Made by a program: the position numbers and the translations under genes. Below the pieces are notes generated by a model. It was given only the letters and a program-made list of their open reading frames with translations, did no database searches and was not told the origin of the DNA. Shown here piece by piece: positions 1-9,782 of a DNA stretch of 64,000 bases. Where the stretch lies: the NCBI GenBank assembly GCA_963695405.1, contig CAVOGJ010000011.1, positions 62,001-126,000 of the forward strand. The letters run 5' to 3'. This DNA comes from CAVOGJ01 sp963695405 (GTDB lineage Bacteria; Planctomycetota; Planctomycetia; Pirellulales; Pirellulaceae). Position 1 is the stretch's first letter. Each line of letters opens with the position of its first letter.

Positions 1-118
1 GATCGATCGACGAGGCGAAGGCACGCGCCCGCCGGGTGGTCCGTATAAAAAAATCGATCAGGTTCCGTACGGTACGCAACTCGGGAGCAAGCGTGGACGC
101 GGGCATACATTACCGCCG
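1..118. other. window edge, no gene seen
   Basis: Short non-coding edge downstream of the first minus-strand gene. It starts with a gatcgatcga tandem; I see no terminator or other feature. Confidence 0.4.
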
Positions 119-847
119 TCAGGGTTGTAGCGCGGCACCATCCAACTGAAATCTCGCGACGTGCCAGTGTGGGTCGAGATACGATTCGGGATTCGTATCC
201 CTCACAACACAGAGCGTCAGTTCATGCTCGGGTTGATCGGGACTGGTCAATGCATATTGCAGCCAGAAGCGACGCGCGTAATTCAGGCGTTCCAATTTGG
301 CCACGCGGGCGAAACGCAGATTCGCGCGGGGCCCGGCGGCAATGATCGCCGCGGCGGCGTCATCCGCGCAGAATTGTGCTAATTCGCGACGGGATTCCTC
401 GTTCTGCGTGTAATACTCGTCGAGCGGCATGTCGTCCCGCTGACGATAGGCGAACGACCGCGTGCATTCGACGGCACGAGGATAATCGCCAGCCTGAACC
501 ATCTGGAGAAATCGATCCGCGAAGTCTCGCGCCTGGTGGATCAGAATTTGCCGCTCGAACGCCCAGTGCCCCACCGCCGCTGTTCCCAGGAACAGAGACA
601 GGCAAAATCCCCACAAGGCCGCTTGCCGACCATCAACCGGACTGGCCGGATTCGAGGTCACCCGTAACGCAAAGAAGCCAACCAGGCAACCGGCGGCCGG
701 GACAACCCAGGCCACGGGATGCGCCAAGGCCACGAGCGAGGCGAGCCCCAGAAACAGCGCCGCGATAGAGAGTCGGCTGACGGAGCGGTATTCGGCCAAC
801 TCCTCACGATCGTGGTCCGCCAGAAGAACTCGATCTGCCATAGTCAT
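119..847 (-). CDS. hypothetical membrane protein (DUF4190-like architecture)
   Basis: The 242-residue product has hydrophobic stretches at about residues 27-45, 46-63 and 80-97, followed by a soluble C-terminal half of about 140 residues. The C-terminal half contains Trp/Tyr-rich segments and looks like a small accumulation or lipoprotein-type domain. No catalytic motif is visible. The start is ambiguous between 847 and 841 because two ATG codons lie two codons apart (MTM) and no strong SD precedes either. It is the last gene of a minus-strand run after pilT, the GspE-like gene and the CvpA-like gene, 34 bases after the stop of the latter's ORF boundary, so co-transcription is likely. Function is unknown. 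The layout of TM segments followed by a soluble domain resembles lineage-restricted planctomycete proteins. Confidence 0.7.
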   Translation of the reverse strand: MTMADRVLLADHDREELAEYRSVSRLSIAALFLGLASLVALAHPVAWVVPAAGCLVGFFALRVTSNPASPVDGRQAALWGFCLSLFLGTAAVGHWAFERQILIHQARDFADRFLQMVQAGDYPRAVECTRSFAYRQRDDMPLDEYYTQNEESRRELAQFCADDAAAAIIAAGPRANLRFARVAKLERLNYARRFWLQYALTSPDQPEHELTLCVVRDTNPESYLDPHWHVARFQLDGAALQP

Positions 848-880
848 CTGTCACGCGAGAGGAGGAAGCTCGAACAAGTA

Positions 881-1489
881 TCAACGTTTGCGGACGAGAA
901 TCTTTCCATCCGTCTCCTTGTTATAAGCCTGTAGATTATAGCGACGCGTGCCGTACTTGAGAATAAAGTCGCCTTGCGGATCGAACTCGGTTCCTGAACC
1001 CATGCTGCCCTTGGACCGTGAATGCATGAAAGCCAACCAATAGCGGTCTGGGGCCCAGCCAAAAAAGCAGCCGGCCAGCGGTTCCTTGGCAAAACTGCCC
1101 CGCAGTGGCGATTGGGCCAGGGGAGCCAGATGCAGCGACGCGCAAAAGATGCAGACCATCATCCAGGCCGTCAGGACAGCAAAGAGGATGCGACCGGTTT
1201 GCTCCACCGGTTTCCGAAAACGCACCTTATGCTTCGAAATCGCGTCGGTGGCGGCTCGACCGACATTGAAGGCAAAGGCGAAGATAGCCCAGAATGCCAG
1301 GTAGTCGGCGACGTAGGTGAACGACGGCAACGCCCCTTCCATCCACTTGGCGAAAGGCTCGTAATAATTTGTCGAAATGACACCCGCAAAGAACACGTTA
1401 AAAAGGGCAATAGCATTCGACCACATGCCCTCATTCCAGAGCATCGCGATCACGATGAAGGAGATAACGACCAGTACGATTCCCAGCAT
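881..1489 (-). CDS. CvpA-like integral membrane protein
   Basis: About 202 residues. I chose the ATG at 1489 over the longer ORF start at 1549 because GGTGAG sits six bases upstream. Four hydrophobic segments (about residues 1-19, 24-45, 60-83 and 98-122) match the four-helix layout of CvpA/colicin-V-production family proteins, and the motif FNVFFAGVIST resembles the start of that domain. A soluble C-terminal tail of about 80 residues ends in basic residues. CvpA relatives affect envelope integrity, but the mechanism is not settled for this family. It follows the GspE-like gene by about 70 bases on the same strand. Assignment is by architecture and partial motif only. Confidence 0.65.
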   Translation of the reverse strand: MLGIVLVVISFIVIAMLWNEGMWSNAIALFNVFFAGVISTNYYEPFAKWMEGALPSFTYVADYLAFWAIFAFAFNVGRAATDAISKHKVRFRKPVEQTGRILFAVLTAWMMVCIFCASLHLAPLAQSPLRGSFAKEPLAGCFFGWAPDRYWLAFMHSRSKGSMGSGTEFDPQGDFILKYGTRRYNLQAYNKETDGKILVRKR

Positions 1490-1558
1490 GATTGTCTCAC
1501 CGTTTTGAACAATGTTTTGCCTTCTCGCGATTCCCTCACGAGCCATCACGGACGGCGG

Positions 1559-3343
1559 CTATTGCTTGAGCACACGCATTAATTCGGGCAAAGAAGTGAT
1601 GCCTTTGATGACCGTCAACAAGCCTTCCTCTTGAAGCGTACGATTGCCCCCCTTGCGAGCGGCCTTGCGGAGCATGTCCAGCTTAGGCTGCTTCACGAGA
1701 ACCTCGCGCATCATGTCATCGAGCAACACCAACTCGAAGATCGCTGTACGTCCCTTGTATCCGATGCCGTAACACTCGGGACAAACCTTCTCCGGCTCTT
1801 CCGGATGACGGTACAACTCGGACACGCGACCCGCAGGAATGCCGAGTTTCTTCAGTAGCGATTCGGGCGGTTGATACGCTTCCTTGCAGGCCTCGCACAG
1901 CTTCCGTACCAGACGCTGGTTGAGAACGGCATTGACCCGCGGGGCAAGTTCCTTCGCCGGCACCTTCATGAGCAGTACACGCAGGAGCGCCTCGACCGCC
2001 TCCTTGGCCGGAATCGCGGCGAAGACCGCTTGATCCTCCGCCGCCGCGTTGCAGAGGATGTGCACTGTTGCCGTGTCGACCAACTCGGGAAAGACGAGCA
2101 CATCGGGTTGTTTGCGAAGAATCCCTTCCATTTTTTGCGCGGGGGACTCACCCTTCGCCCCCTCAAAATAGATGGGATCGACATTCTCGATTTCCGCCAG
2201 CGCTTTGTCTTTGTCTTCCACGGCGATGAAGTCGCGCAACAGCCGGTCGGTATTACGGAGCGAAATCGTGAGCGTGGTCGAGAGTCCATTGCCTGTCATG
2301 GCGGAAAACAACAGGATGCCCTTCGGCTGGAGCATCAGATCTTTGAGCTGGGCCACCATCTTATCCCGCATCCCCAGGTCTTCCAGCGTCTTGAACTCGT
2401 CGGTCTTCCCCACGAGCGTCAAAATCGCCCGCTCCCCCGTCTTCGTTCCCTGGCTGACGAAATTACAAGTCAACTTATTCTTCTGGTAGTCCGTGCGAAA
2501 CACTCCCTGCTGACGTGCGCGGCGCTCCTCCGGCTTGACCGATGACAGCGTCTTGAATATCGCCAGAATATTGTCACCTTCTTCCCGTTCGAATCCGTCC
2601 GAATCGTGCCAGACCCCATCCACCTGAAAACGTGTGGCGGCGGCATCCGCCGTGAAATCGATCATGATCTTATTGGCCCGATGATCCATGGCGTTCGAGA
2701 TCACTTGTTTGGCCCCCAGAAAACCGACCGACTGCCGCGCACGCACGAGATTCGCCTGGTTGACTTGATCATCCGTGCCGCTGAGCGGCAGAAACGTCAC
2801 CGGTGCACCTTTTTCGTGAGCTGCCTTTTTCTCGGCCGAACCAATACCCCGCTCCGCCAACAGGTAGCGGAAGTGATCCGGTGTCAGCACCCGCTCGTGA
2901 AGTTCCACCACGCTATTTCGTTTCACAACGTAAACGAGCGCTGGTATCAGAAAACAGAGCAGCCCCAACGGATATCCGATCGCGAAGACGGGAATCGTCA
3001 GAATGCAAACGAAGAACCCGACCAGGAAGGGAAAGAAGACGATTGGCACCCAGGTCCCAAACGGCAGTTCCGTATCCTGGCAATCGCGACTGACCCAGTC
3101 GGTCACTTTGACCCACATCAGAAACAGCAGCCATGCCAGTAGCAGCTTCCACCAACTGAAATAGCCGCCCGCCCCCCGGGGTATGCTGGGTCCATTGACA
3201 TCCGGGTGGGTCTTCCAGCCTGCCTGTGCGGTCGCCACGTCCGCCACCACCAGCACCAAGCCGACCACCAGCAAGGGGATCACGGGCGTCACGCGACGGC
3301 AGAAAGCGACCCAAAGGCATCGCAGGCAGGTGGTCAACGACAT
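1559..3343 (-). CDS. GspE/PilB-family protein with degenerate ATPase motifs
   Basis: 594 residues. An N-terminal membrane region (hydrophobic at about 20-40, 64-80, 98-122 and 126-141) precedes a T2SE/GspE-type ATPase core. The core is recognisable from its overall order and from a C-terminal four-cysteine zinc site (C483, C486, C521, C524; KLCEAC and VCPECYGIGYKGR), as in GspE/PilB. The nucleotide motifs are altered. The Walker A position reads SAMTGNGLSTT (about 348-358) instead of GPTGSGKTT, so the lysine is Leu. The Walker B position reads DVLVFPELVD instead of DILVGEIRD, although an acidic Glu remains in PEL. The His box lacks its His. The ATG overlaps the pilT stop by one base (TAATG), implying coupling. 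I infer a structural or regulatory role in a pilus/secretion machine rather than normal ATP hydrolysis. Confidence 0.85.
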   Translation of the reverse strand: MSLTTCLRCLWVAFCRRVTPVIPLLVVGLVLVVADVATAQAGWKTHPDVNGPSIPRGAGGYFSWWKLLLAWLLFLMWVKVTDWVSRDCQDTELPFGTWVPIVFFPFLVGFFVCILTIPVFAIGYPLGLLCFLIPALVYVVKRNSVVELHERVLTPDHFRYLLAERGIGSAEKKAAHEKGAPVTFLPLSGTDDQVNQANLVRARQSVGFLGAKQVISNAMDHRANKIMIDFTADAAATRFQVDGVWHDSDGFEREEGDNILAIFKTLSSVKPEERRARQQGVFRTDYQKNKLTCNFVSQGTKTGERAILTLVGKTDEFKTLEDLGMRDKMVAQLKDLMLQPKGILLFSAMTGNGLSTTLTISLRNTDRLLRDFIAVEDKDKALAEIENVDPIYFEGAKGESPAQKMEGILRKQPDVLVFPELVDTATVHILCNAAAEDQAVFAAIPAKEAVEALLRVLLMKVPAKELAPRVNAVLNQRLVRKLCEACKEAYQPPESLLKKLGIPAGRVSELYRHPEEPEKVCPECYGIGYKGRTAIFELVLLDDMMREVLVKQPKLDMLRKAARKGGNRTLQEEGLLTVIKGITSLPELMRVLKQ

Positions 3344-4485
3344 TAGAGAATTCCAGGCTGTTTGACGTCGATCCCCTTGAGTGCCATCTTGAGGGCATCC
3401 GGATTGGGGGCAACTTCAAAGGCGGTCGGTCGGTCAATCAGGTCCGCATCAAGGAGTTTCTTCAAGCTCAGCGTAAAATCCTGCATGCCATCCTGCTCTC
3501 CAATCCGAATGGCGTCGGCAATCTTGGAATCATGTTCCTCAAGAATCAATTTCTGGATCGTCGAGTTCATGATCATGACCTCGACGCAGGGAACCCGCGA
3601 GACACCTGGCTTGCACGATTTGAGGAGTTTCTGGGCCACGATGCCACGCAGATTCATGGCCAGAGCGCTCCGCAGAGCATCGTGCATTTCCTCCGGAAAC
3701 AGATCGAGAATACGTCCGATCGTCTCGGCCGCTCCTGAGGCGTGAATCGTCCCAAACACCAAGTGCCCCGTTTCCGCGGCCTGGATGGCGGTCAAAAACG
3801 TCTCATGATCCCGCATTTCACCCAGCAACATGATGTCTGGGTCCTCTCGCACCGCATGCTTCATGCCCGTCATGAAGTCCTTCACATCAATGCCGACCTC
3901 TCGCTGGTTGATCAAGCACTTTTCTTCCGTGTAGACAAATTCGACCGGGTCCTCCAGCGTGAGAATATGTTTGCGATAGTGACGGTTCACCCAGTTCAGC
4001 ATGGAGGCGATCGTGGTCGTCTTGCCCGAACCCGTGGGCCCTGCGAGCAACACCATCCCTTGATGATATTTGCAGAGGCTTTCCATGATCGGAGGAAGGT
4101 ACAAGCCCTCGAAATCGGGAATGTCATTACTCACACGCCGCGCGACGAGTCCCAACTGCCCCATTTGCTGGAGGATATTCACGCGAAATCGCCAACTCAC
4201 TCCTTCCACATCACAGGTGTGGGCAAAGTCGGCGCCTCCCGTCTCGTCAAAGACACGCCGATCCTTCTCGCCCATAATGGGCCATAGCAGGCGATACATC
4301 TCGTCCTTGTCGATCGGAGACCGGTCGAGCGGCCGGAGCTCCCCTTTCACGCGCACATAGGGGGGCTTGTCAACCTTCAAGTGCAGGTCGCTCCCCTCGA
4401 GCTTCACCAGCGCTCGAAATAATTTGTCGACTTCAAACGGCGCCGATTCGCCTCCTGTGGCCGGCATTGCTTCGGTTGTTGCCAT
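3343..4485 (-). CDS. pilT: PilT/PilU-family twitching motility ATPase
   Basis: 380 residues, the normal size for PilT retraction ATPases. All four nucleotide motifs are intact: Walker A GPTGSGKTTT at about 149-158, the Asp box LEDPVEF, Walker B DIMLLGEMRD, and the His box TGHLVFGTIHASGA. The N-terminal PAS-like domain carries SDLHL. In type IV pilus systems the hexamer powers pilus disassembly at the inner membrane. It is the first gene of the minus-strand run. Its TAA overlaps the ATG of the GspE-like gene by one base, so the two proteins are probably made together. PilU or a secretion-type PilT homologue is an alternative name. The family call is secure. Confidence 0.93.
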   Translation of the reverse strand: MATTEAMPATGGESAPFEVDKLFRALVKLEGSDLHLKVDKPPYVRVKGELRPLDRSPIDKDEMYRLLWPIMGEKDRRVFDETGGADFAHTCDVEGVSWRFRVNILQQMGQLGLVARRVSNDIPDFEGLYLPPIMESLCKYHQGMVLLAGPTGSGKTTTIASMLNWVNRHYRKHILTLEDPVEFVYTEEKCLINQREVGIDVKDFMTGMKHAVREDPDIMLLGEMRDHETFLTAIQAAETGHLVFGTIHASGAAETIGRILDLFPEEMHDALRSALAMNLRGIVAQKLLKSCKPGVSRVPCVEVMIMNSTIQKLILEEHDSKIADAIRIGEQDGMQDFTLSLKKLLDADLIDRPTAFEVAPNPDALKMALKGIDVKQPGIL

Positions 4486-4635
4486 CGTTAATGCACCTTC
4501 TCCTGAAATCTTCCCTTGACCACCTCACGCAACCCGTGATTCTGCGAGGCGATGACCTTCCCTTCCAATTTCGCCGGCAGCGGGCGGCCATCCGATCCCT
4601 GACGGGATCACCAAGGATCACCACTTCTCGCAGGT

Positions 4636-5406
4636 CTAAGTCAGACGTACCGGGATTCCCCTTGCCGCCATCAGCTCCTTCGTTTCGCGAATCGTATACT
4701 CCCCAAAATGGAAAATGCTGGCGGCCAAAGCCGCATCGGCCAAGCCGTGTTCGATCGCATCTGCCAGGTGTGCCGGACATCCGGCCCCTCCGCTGGCGAC
4801 GACGGGAATGCTCACTCGACGGCTGACGGCCGCCGTAAGCTCTAAATCGTAGCCGCCCTTTGTCCCATCGCAATCCATACTCGTCAAAACGATCTCTCCT
4901 GCCCCCAATTCTTCCAAACGGCAGGCCCAAGCAACGGCCTCCAACCCCGTGGGAATGCGACCACCGTTCACGTGCACCTCCCAGAATTCCTCTCCCTCAC
5001 GGCAGACCCGCTTTGGATCAATATTGACGACAATACACTGACTTCCAAACCGCTGGGCGGCCTGCTCGACGAACCGGGGATCCTTGCAAGCAGCCGAGTT
5101 GATCGAGACTTTATCGCTGCCGGCCGACAACAATGCCCGGATGTCGTCCAGCGAACGCACGCCCCCTCCAACCGTCAGCGGCATGAAGACCTGCTCCGCC
5201 GTGCGGCGGACCACGTCCAGGACGATATCGCGACCCTCATGGCTGGCCGAGATATCCAGAAAAACCAATTCGTCGGCGCCTTCCTCCTCATACCGAGCCG
5301 CCACCTCAACCGGATCCCCAGCGTCGCGGAGCTGCACAAAATTCGTCCCCTTGACGACCCGCCCTCGATCGACATCCAGACAAGGAATGACACGCTTGGC
5401 GAGCAT
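4636..5406 (-). CDS. hisF: imidazole glycerol phosphate synthase subunit HisF
   Basis: 256 residues, the usual HisF length. I chose the ATG at 5406 giving MLAKRVIPCLDVD; the longer frame upstream has no homology. HisF is the cyclase half of IGP synthase in histidine biosynthesis: it uses ammonia from HisH to convert PRFAR to IGP and AICAR. The half-barrel motifs are present: CLDVDRGRVVKG with the catalytic Asp near residue 11, LVFLDISAS, TVGGGVRSLDD, the second catalytic Asp in VVNIDPKR, LTSMDCDGTKGGYD, and VVASGGAG with its phosphate-binding loop. No other his gene is adjacent. It stands between pilT and the helicase on the same strand. Confidence 0.96.
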   Translation of the reverse strand: MLAKRVIPCLDVDRGRVVKGTNFVQLRDAGDPVEVAARYEEEGADELVFLDISASHEGRDIVLDVVRRTAEQVFMPLTVGGGVRSLDDIRALLSAGSDKVSINSAACKDPRFVEQAAQRFGSQCIVVNIDPKRVCREGEEFWEVHVNGGRIPTGLEAVAWACRLEELGAGEIVLTSMDCDGTKGGYDLELTAAVSRRVSIPVVASGGAGCPAHLADAIEHGLADAALAASIFHFGEYTIRETKELMAARGIPVRLT

Positions 5407-5573
5407 GGGTACCGTACACAAGTCAGATGCGGGGGCGGGTTTAGGCCGGGCGGCGAGGCAATCTTTCACTGTAGATGGCCGCCCCCTCAGGGTCAACCAA
5501 TGGGCTTCTTCCAGCGGCGCAACTGGCCTGCCGGTTCGCCAACGTCATTCCAGTCGCGGTCGCGTCATTCTGG

Positions 5574-7584
5574 CTATTCCCAAATCGTTTCTGCCTCGCC
5601 CCCGAGCGACTCGTCGATCAACTCGCAGTCAGGAAGCGACTCGACAAACAAGCGTCCGTACGGTTTGCTGCGGATGCGGGGATCGAGAATGACGACCGTG
5701 CCACGATCCCGCCGTGAGCGGATGAGACGCCCGAACCCCTGCCTCAATTTGATGATCGCCTCGGGAACTTGATATTCGCGAAATGGATTTCCACCCGCCG
5801 CGCGAATCGCGTCCAGTCGCGCGGCCAGCAGTGGTTGGTCGGGGACGCTGAAAGGCAGTTTCGTGATGATCACGGTTTGCAGGGCATCCCCCGGCACGTC
5901 GACTCCCTGCCAGAAACTGTCGGTTCCCAAGAGTATCGAACGTGTATTGGCTTTGAATCGTTCGAGCATCTTGGTCCGATCCAGGCCGTCGGCTTGGCTG
6001 AAGATCTCGATTTCGCGATCCGCGGCCCACGGGCGCAGACGCGTGGCCACTTCACGCAGCATCTTGTAGCTGGTGAATAAGGCAAATGTCCGCCCTTCGG
6101 TGCGACCGGCATGACGCTCAATCATCGTCACGCACAAACGCGTGTAGTCTTCTGTCGAGCGAGTCGGATCGGGCATATCCCGCACCAGCACCAAACGGGC
6201 TTGCCGGCGGTAGTCAAAAGGACTTCCCAAACACAGTGTTTCACAGCCGGTGATGCCGACTTGAGACTGGAAGTAGCTAAAATCTTCGCCCCCGGTCGCC
6301 AGGGTCGCGCTGGTCATGATGACCGTATCGACGGCTTGAAATAGCGCCGTTTGCAGCGCCGAGCCGACATCCACGGGCGCCGCCTGCAACTGCAGACGAG
6401 GCCGGCCCGAGCGATTGCGGGTGACATCGATCCAGTGGACATACCCCTCATTCGGTTGGTCGAGCCACAGCTCCAGCTCCTCGGCGATCGCGGACACCCG
6501 ATTGGCGGCCGCCACGAAATCCTGCTTCTGTTCGGGCGGCAGCGCCTGGCCGGCCGCGCGAACCAATTGAGCCAGTCGGTCCAACTCGGGGCTCAGTCGA
6601 TTCTTCACAATCCGTGCCCGCGTCACCCGACCATTGGCCTGCAAGTTTGCCTCGTGCCATTGCCCCACATCGTCGAAGAATTCCTCAGCAGCAACGCGGC
6701 ATTGCTCGACCGCTGAGCTCGGCGGCCTGGCATTGATTGTGGACCAGCATCCCCTTGTTTGTGCGATCGTTGTACAGTCGCGTCAGCGCAAATTCGACTT
6801 GGCCGCTCGAGACCCCCAGGCCCAGGTGGTCCCCCGCCGTGGCCGGGACCGTGTGCGCTTCGTCGATGATGACGGCGTCGTAATCGGGCAACAGACTGGC
6901 ACCTCTCGCGCGGAGCGCCAGATCCGTGAAGAGCAACGCGTGGTTGACAATCAGTAGCTGGGCATGTCGCATCCGCTGACGCTCGCGATAATAAAAGCAG
7001 CGTGCAAACTCGGGGCAGCTACGGCCCATGCAATTGCCGTGATCACTGGCGATCTCGTCCCACACGGTTCGCCGCGGCGCGAAGACGAGACCACTGAGTG
7101 ATCCGTCGTTCGTCTCTAGGCTCCAGTCCGACAGCTGCGACAATTCGTCGAACTCATCCGGCTCGTTGAACAAGCTCTGGGCGCGGGCCCGCGCGACGGC
7201 CAGGCGGCGGCGGCTGAGGTAGTTCCGGCGACCCTTCACCAACACGGTCGTGAATTCCAGTGGAATCACGCTATTCAGAAGCGGAACATCCTGGCGGAGG
7301 ATCTGTTCCTGCAGACTGATGGTATGCGTCGAGACGACAATCGTCTTGCTTGACCCTGATTCATCGCCCGCGGCCGCCAGGATTGCCGGCACCAAGTAAG
7401 CGAAGCTCTTTCCTACGCCGGTACCCGCCTCGACGATTAAGTGCCGCTTGTCGCGGAGCGCCGCGGCGACCGCGTCCGCCATGCGGAGCTGCTCGGGGCG
7501 TTCTTCATAATGCGGCAACCGCGACGCGATCAGCCCTTCCGGTCCGAGAACATCGATCGGCTTGAGGACGCTGATGTCTGACAA
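5574..7584 (-). CDS. dinG: DinG-family ATP-dependent DNA helicase (one frameshift)
   Basis: XPD/DinG-like superfamily 2 helicase, which unwinds DNA in repair contexts. The N-terminal part has the Q/Walker A region EAGTGVGKSFAYLVPA, motif Ia VVSTHT, cysteines CMGRSCPEFARCFYYRER where DinG/XPD place their Fe-S cluster, and the DEAH box IIDEAH. The C-terminal part has SATLATGG, SFWQGVDVPGD and the motif VI region QGFGRLIRSRRDRG. The two halves lie in different frames. The N-half frame stops near 6685, while homology continues in the next frame from about 6712 (EQCRVAAEEFF), so one base is extra or two are missing. I prefer a TTG start at 7584 (SDISVLKPIDVLGPEG); the open frame extends to 7683 but would crowd the divergent YIP1 gene. 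Confidence 0.85.
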
Positions 7585-7725
7585 AATCGACTCGTCGGGT
7601 GTGCAAACAAAAAACAACCACGGACGTCCAGTGGTGGCTGACGCTGGATCGATGTGGTGATGGCAGGACGTGAAGTCTATCATAGGGCCCGATCGAGGCG
7701 GTACCTAGGCAACGGGAGTGACAGG

Positions 7726-8607
7726 ATGCCGATTGAATTTCAATGCCCCACTTGCCAAAGTCGCATGCGGGTTCCCGACGGCTCGGAAGGGAAGAAAGCC
7801 CAGTGTCCCGAGTGCTCCGCGATTTGCGACGTCCCGCTCGCTGCCGCATACACGCCATCCCTGGGCTCCTCTCCCTTCGCCCCGCCCAGCTTCGAAACAA
7901 CCGACACAAACAACCCTTTCCAGTCGCCGACCCTCAACGAAGAGCCCTACACTCGTTCGCCCACGTTAAACGACGATCGCGATGGGCCCCCTTGGGAGCG
8001 CGACGGAGCCTCTCTCGATTCGTTTTGGCGAACGACTCAGTCGGTCCTTCTCCACCCGACGGAACTGTTTTCACGCATGCGTTGTCGCGGCGGATATGGA
8101 CCACCCATCCTCTTCGCGGTGACCGGCGGCGCGATGGGGGGACTCGTCAGCCTGATTTCCCTGATCCCCATGGCACTGATCGGAGCCCCGGGCAATAACG
8201 GGCTCGAAGTCGCGTTGCTCGTCGGAACGATCATCTTACAAAACGTCGCCGGCGGGGCGATCGGCGGGGTCGTGGGCCCGTTCGTTTCGAGTGGCATCAT
8301 TCACTTGTTCCTGATGCTGTTGAAGTCGGCGAACCGCGATTTTGAAACGACGCTGCGAGCCATCGCTTACAGCACCGGCGCTTTCTGGCCCTTGCAAATC
8401 ATTCCCATGGTTGGCCCCGCGATTGGCGGAATCTGGGCCATCGTCGTGGAAATCATCGCCATCGCGAGGGCGCATGAAATCACCACCGGTAAGGCGGCCG
8501 CGGCCGTATTACTCCCTTTGGTGGTCTGCTTCGGCGGCGTGCTCCTCGTCATTCTTGCCGTCGGTCTTACGGCCGCCCTGGGTGGCGGGATGTTCCGCAT
8601 GCCTTGA
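7726..8607 (+). CDS. YIP1-family membrane protein with N-terminal zinc finger
   Basis: 293 residues. The ATG at 7726 has GGGAG about eight bases upstream; the longer ORF upstream is non-homologous. Residues about 5-36 form a CxxC...CxxC finger (CPTCQSRMRVPDG, CPECSAICDVP) of the MJ0042 type common at planctomycete N-termini. A proline-rich low-complexity linker follows. From about residue 115 there is a Yip1-type domain with four or five hydrophobic, Gly-rich helices (GGAMGGLVSL, AIGGVVGPFVSSG, and others). The role in bacteria is unknown, possibly a membrane-remodelling or scaffold protein. It diverges from the helicase gene and converges on thiG. Confidence 0.8.
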   Translation: MPIEFQCPTCQSRMRVPDGSEGKKAQCPECSAICDVPLAAAYTPSLGSSPFAPPSFETTDTNNPFQSPTLNEEPYTRSPTLNDDRDGPPWERDGASLDSFWRTTQSVLLHPTELFSRMRCRGGYGPPILFAVTGGAMGGLVSLISLIPMALIGAPGNNGLEVALLVGTIILQNVAGGAIGGVVGPFVSSGIIHLFLMLLKSANRDFETTLRAIAYSTGAFWPLQIIPMVGPAIGGIWAIVVEIIAIARAHEITTGKAAAAVLLPLVVCFGGVLLVILAVGLTAALGGGMFRMP

Positions 8608-8677
8608 TGGATGCAAAGGCAAGTCACGCCAGTATTGGTGGTCACGGCGAATGCCCCGCCCTGCGGCACAGGTCGTG

Positions 8678-9550
8678 TCACCGCGGTGGCTGCGTGGCGC
8701 CGATCATGCCGTCTGCGGGACTGCTGGCCGTGGCGTACAACCGTTTCGGGATTCGACCCGCCAGAAAGGCATCACGGCCCGCCCGCACGGCGGCCCGCAT
8801 CGCGCAGGCCATGCGAACCGGATCGGCCGCATGGGCGATCCCTGTGTTCAGCAGCACCGCGTCGGCGCCCAACTCCATGGCGATCGCCACGTCGCTGGCT
8901 GTTCCGACTCCCGCATCCACAATCACGGGGTAATCGGGATCCCCGTCCTTCAGGTATTCGAGGCAGATCCGCAGGTTGTTCGGATTGAGAATTCCCTGCC
9001 CTGATCCGATGGGGCTGCCGGCGGGCATCACGGCGGTCGCGCCCGCTTGCTTCAGCCGCGTCGCCATGACCGGATCGTCACTGGTGTAACAAAGCACATG
9101 AAAACCTTCGGCGACCAGCGCCTCGGTCGCGGCGAGCGTCGCCAGTGGATCCGGCAACAGCGTTCGCGAGTCGCCGAGAACTTCCAGTTTGACCCAATTG
9201 GCTCCGGGATTGTCCAGACTGCGGAGAATTTCGCGGCCCATCCGGGCGGTGCGGAGTGCGTCACGCTCGTTAAAACAGCCCGCCGTGTTGGGCAAAAGCA
9301 AATAGCGTGTCGTGTCGATAAAATCGAGAATGTTGTGACCCGCCTCGTCGTACATCCGCTCCCGCCGTACGGCGACCGTAATGCAATGCGTTCCCGAAGC
9401 ATCGAGCGAGTCGCGCATCAACTGGTGCGTTGCATACTTGCCCGTTCCCACAATCAGGCGACTGGTCACATGATGGGGTCCCAGGATGAATGCCCTATCG
9501 CTCGGTTCAGAAATGGGTCGACCGTCGGTGGGGGCGAGAGGTTCCGACAT
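8678..9550 (-). CDS. thiG: thiazole synthase ThiG
   Basis: 290 residues. ThiG builds the thiazole phosphate of thiamine from DXP, dehydroglycine and ThiS-thiocarboxylate. Family marks are SRLIVGTGKY near the N-terminus, the Schiff-base lysine in WVKLEVLGD, VLCYTSDDPVMA, VMPAGSPIGSGQG, VIVDAGVGTASDVA and ADAVLLNTGIAHA. About 20 residues before the conserved core are poorly conserved, so a slightly later start is possible. The start lies two bases after the thiS stop, so the two are certainly co-transcribed. No TPP riboswitch is recognisable upstream. Confidence 0.96.
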   Translation of the reverse strand: MSEPLAPTDGRPISEPSDRAFILGPHHVTSRLIVGTGKYATHQLMRDSLDASGTHCITVAVRRERMYDEAGHNILDFIDTTRYLLLPNTAGCFNERDALRTARMGREILRSLDNPGANWVKLEVLGDSRTLLPDPLATLAATEALVAEGFHVLCYTSDDPVMATRLKQAGATAVMPAGSPIGSGQGILNPNNLRICLEYLKDGDPDYPVIVDAGVGTASDVAIAMELGADAVLLNTGIAHAADPVRMACAMRAAVRAGRDAFLAGRIPKRLYATASSPADGMIGATQPPR

Positions 9551-9552
9551 CT

Positions 9553-9762
9553 CTAGCCGCCTCCGGCCAGGGTAACGATTTCCAGCGAGTCGCCGCCGTG
9601 AATGAGGGTCTCGTCAAACCGCTCACGAGGCACCAATTGCAGATTCACCTCGACCGCCACCGGCCGTCCGCTCATCTGCAAATCGTCAAGCAGTGCAGCG
9701 AGCGGATACTCGTCCGCAGCAGATTCCAGTTGATGGGGCTTGCCGTTAATCGATACTTGCAT
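9553..9762 (-). CDS. thiS: sulfur carrier protein ThiS
   Basis: 69 residues, a typical ThiS length. The start MQVSINGKPHQL is the canonical beginning; the longer ORF upstream has no homology. The ubiquitin-like fold ends in the required C-terminal diglycine (VTLAGGG), which is adenylated and thiocarboxylated to donate sulfur to ThiG. VAVEVNLQLVPRERF corresponds to the conserved VAVAVNGEVVPR block. It is followed after two bases by thiG. A thiF-type activating enzyme is not in the window. Confidence 0.93.
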   Translation of the reverse strand: MQVSINGKPHQLESAADEYPLAALLDDLQMSGRPVAVEVNLQLVPRERFDETLIHGGDSLEIVTLAGGG

Positions 9763-9782
9763 CGTACTGTTCCACACGCCAG

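Noticed and set aside
1022..1582. Plus-strand ORF of 186 codons
   Set aside because: It is a shadow of the CvpA-like gene on the other strand.
1871..2545. Plus-strand ORF of 224 codons opposite the GspE-like gene
   Set aside because: Antisense shadow; Arg/His-rich composition without a domain.
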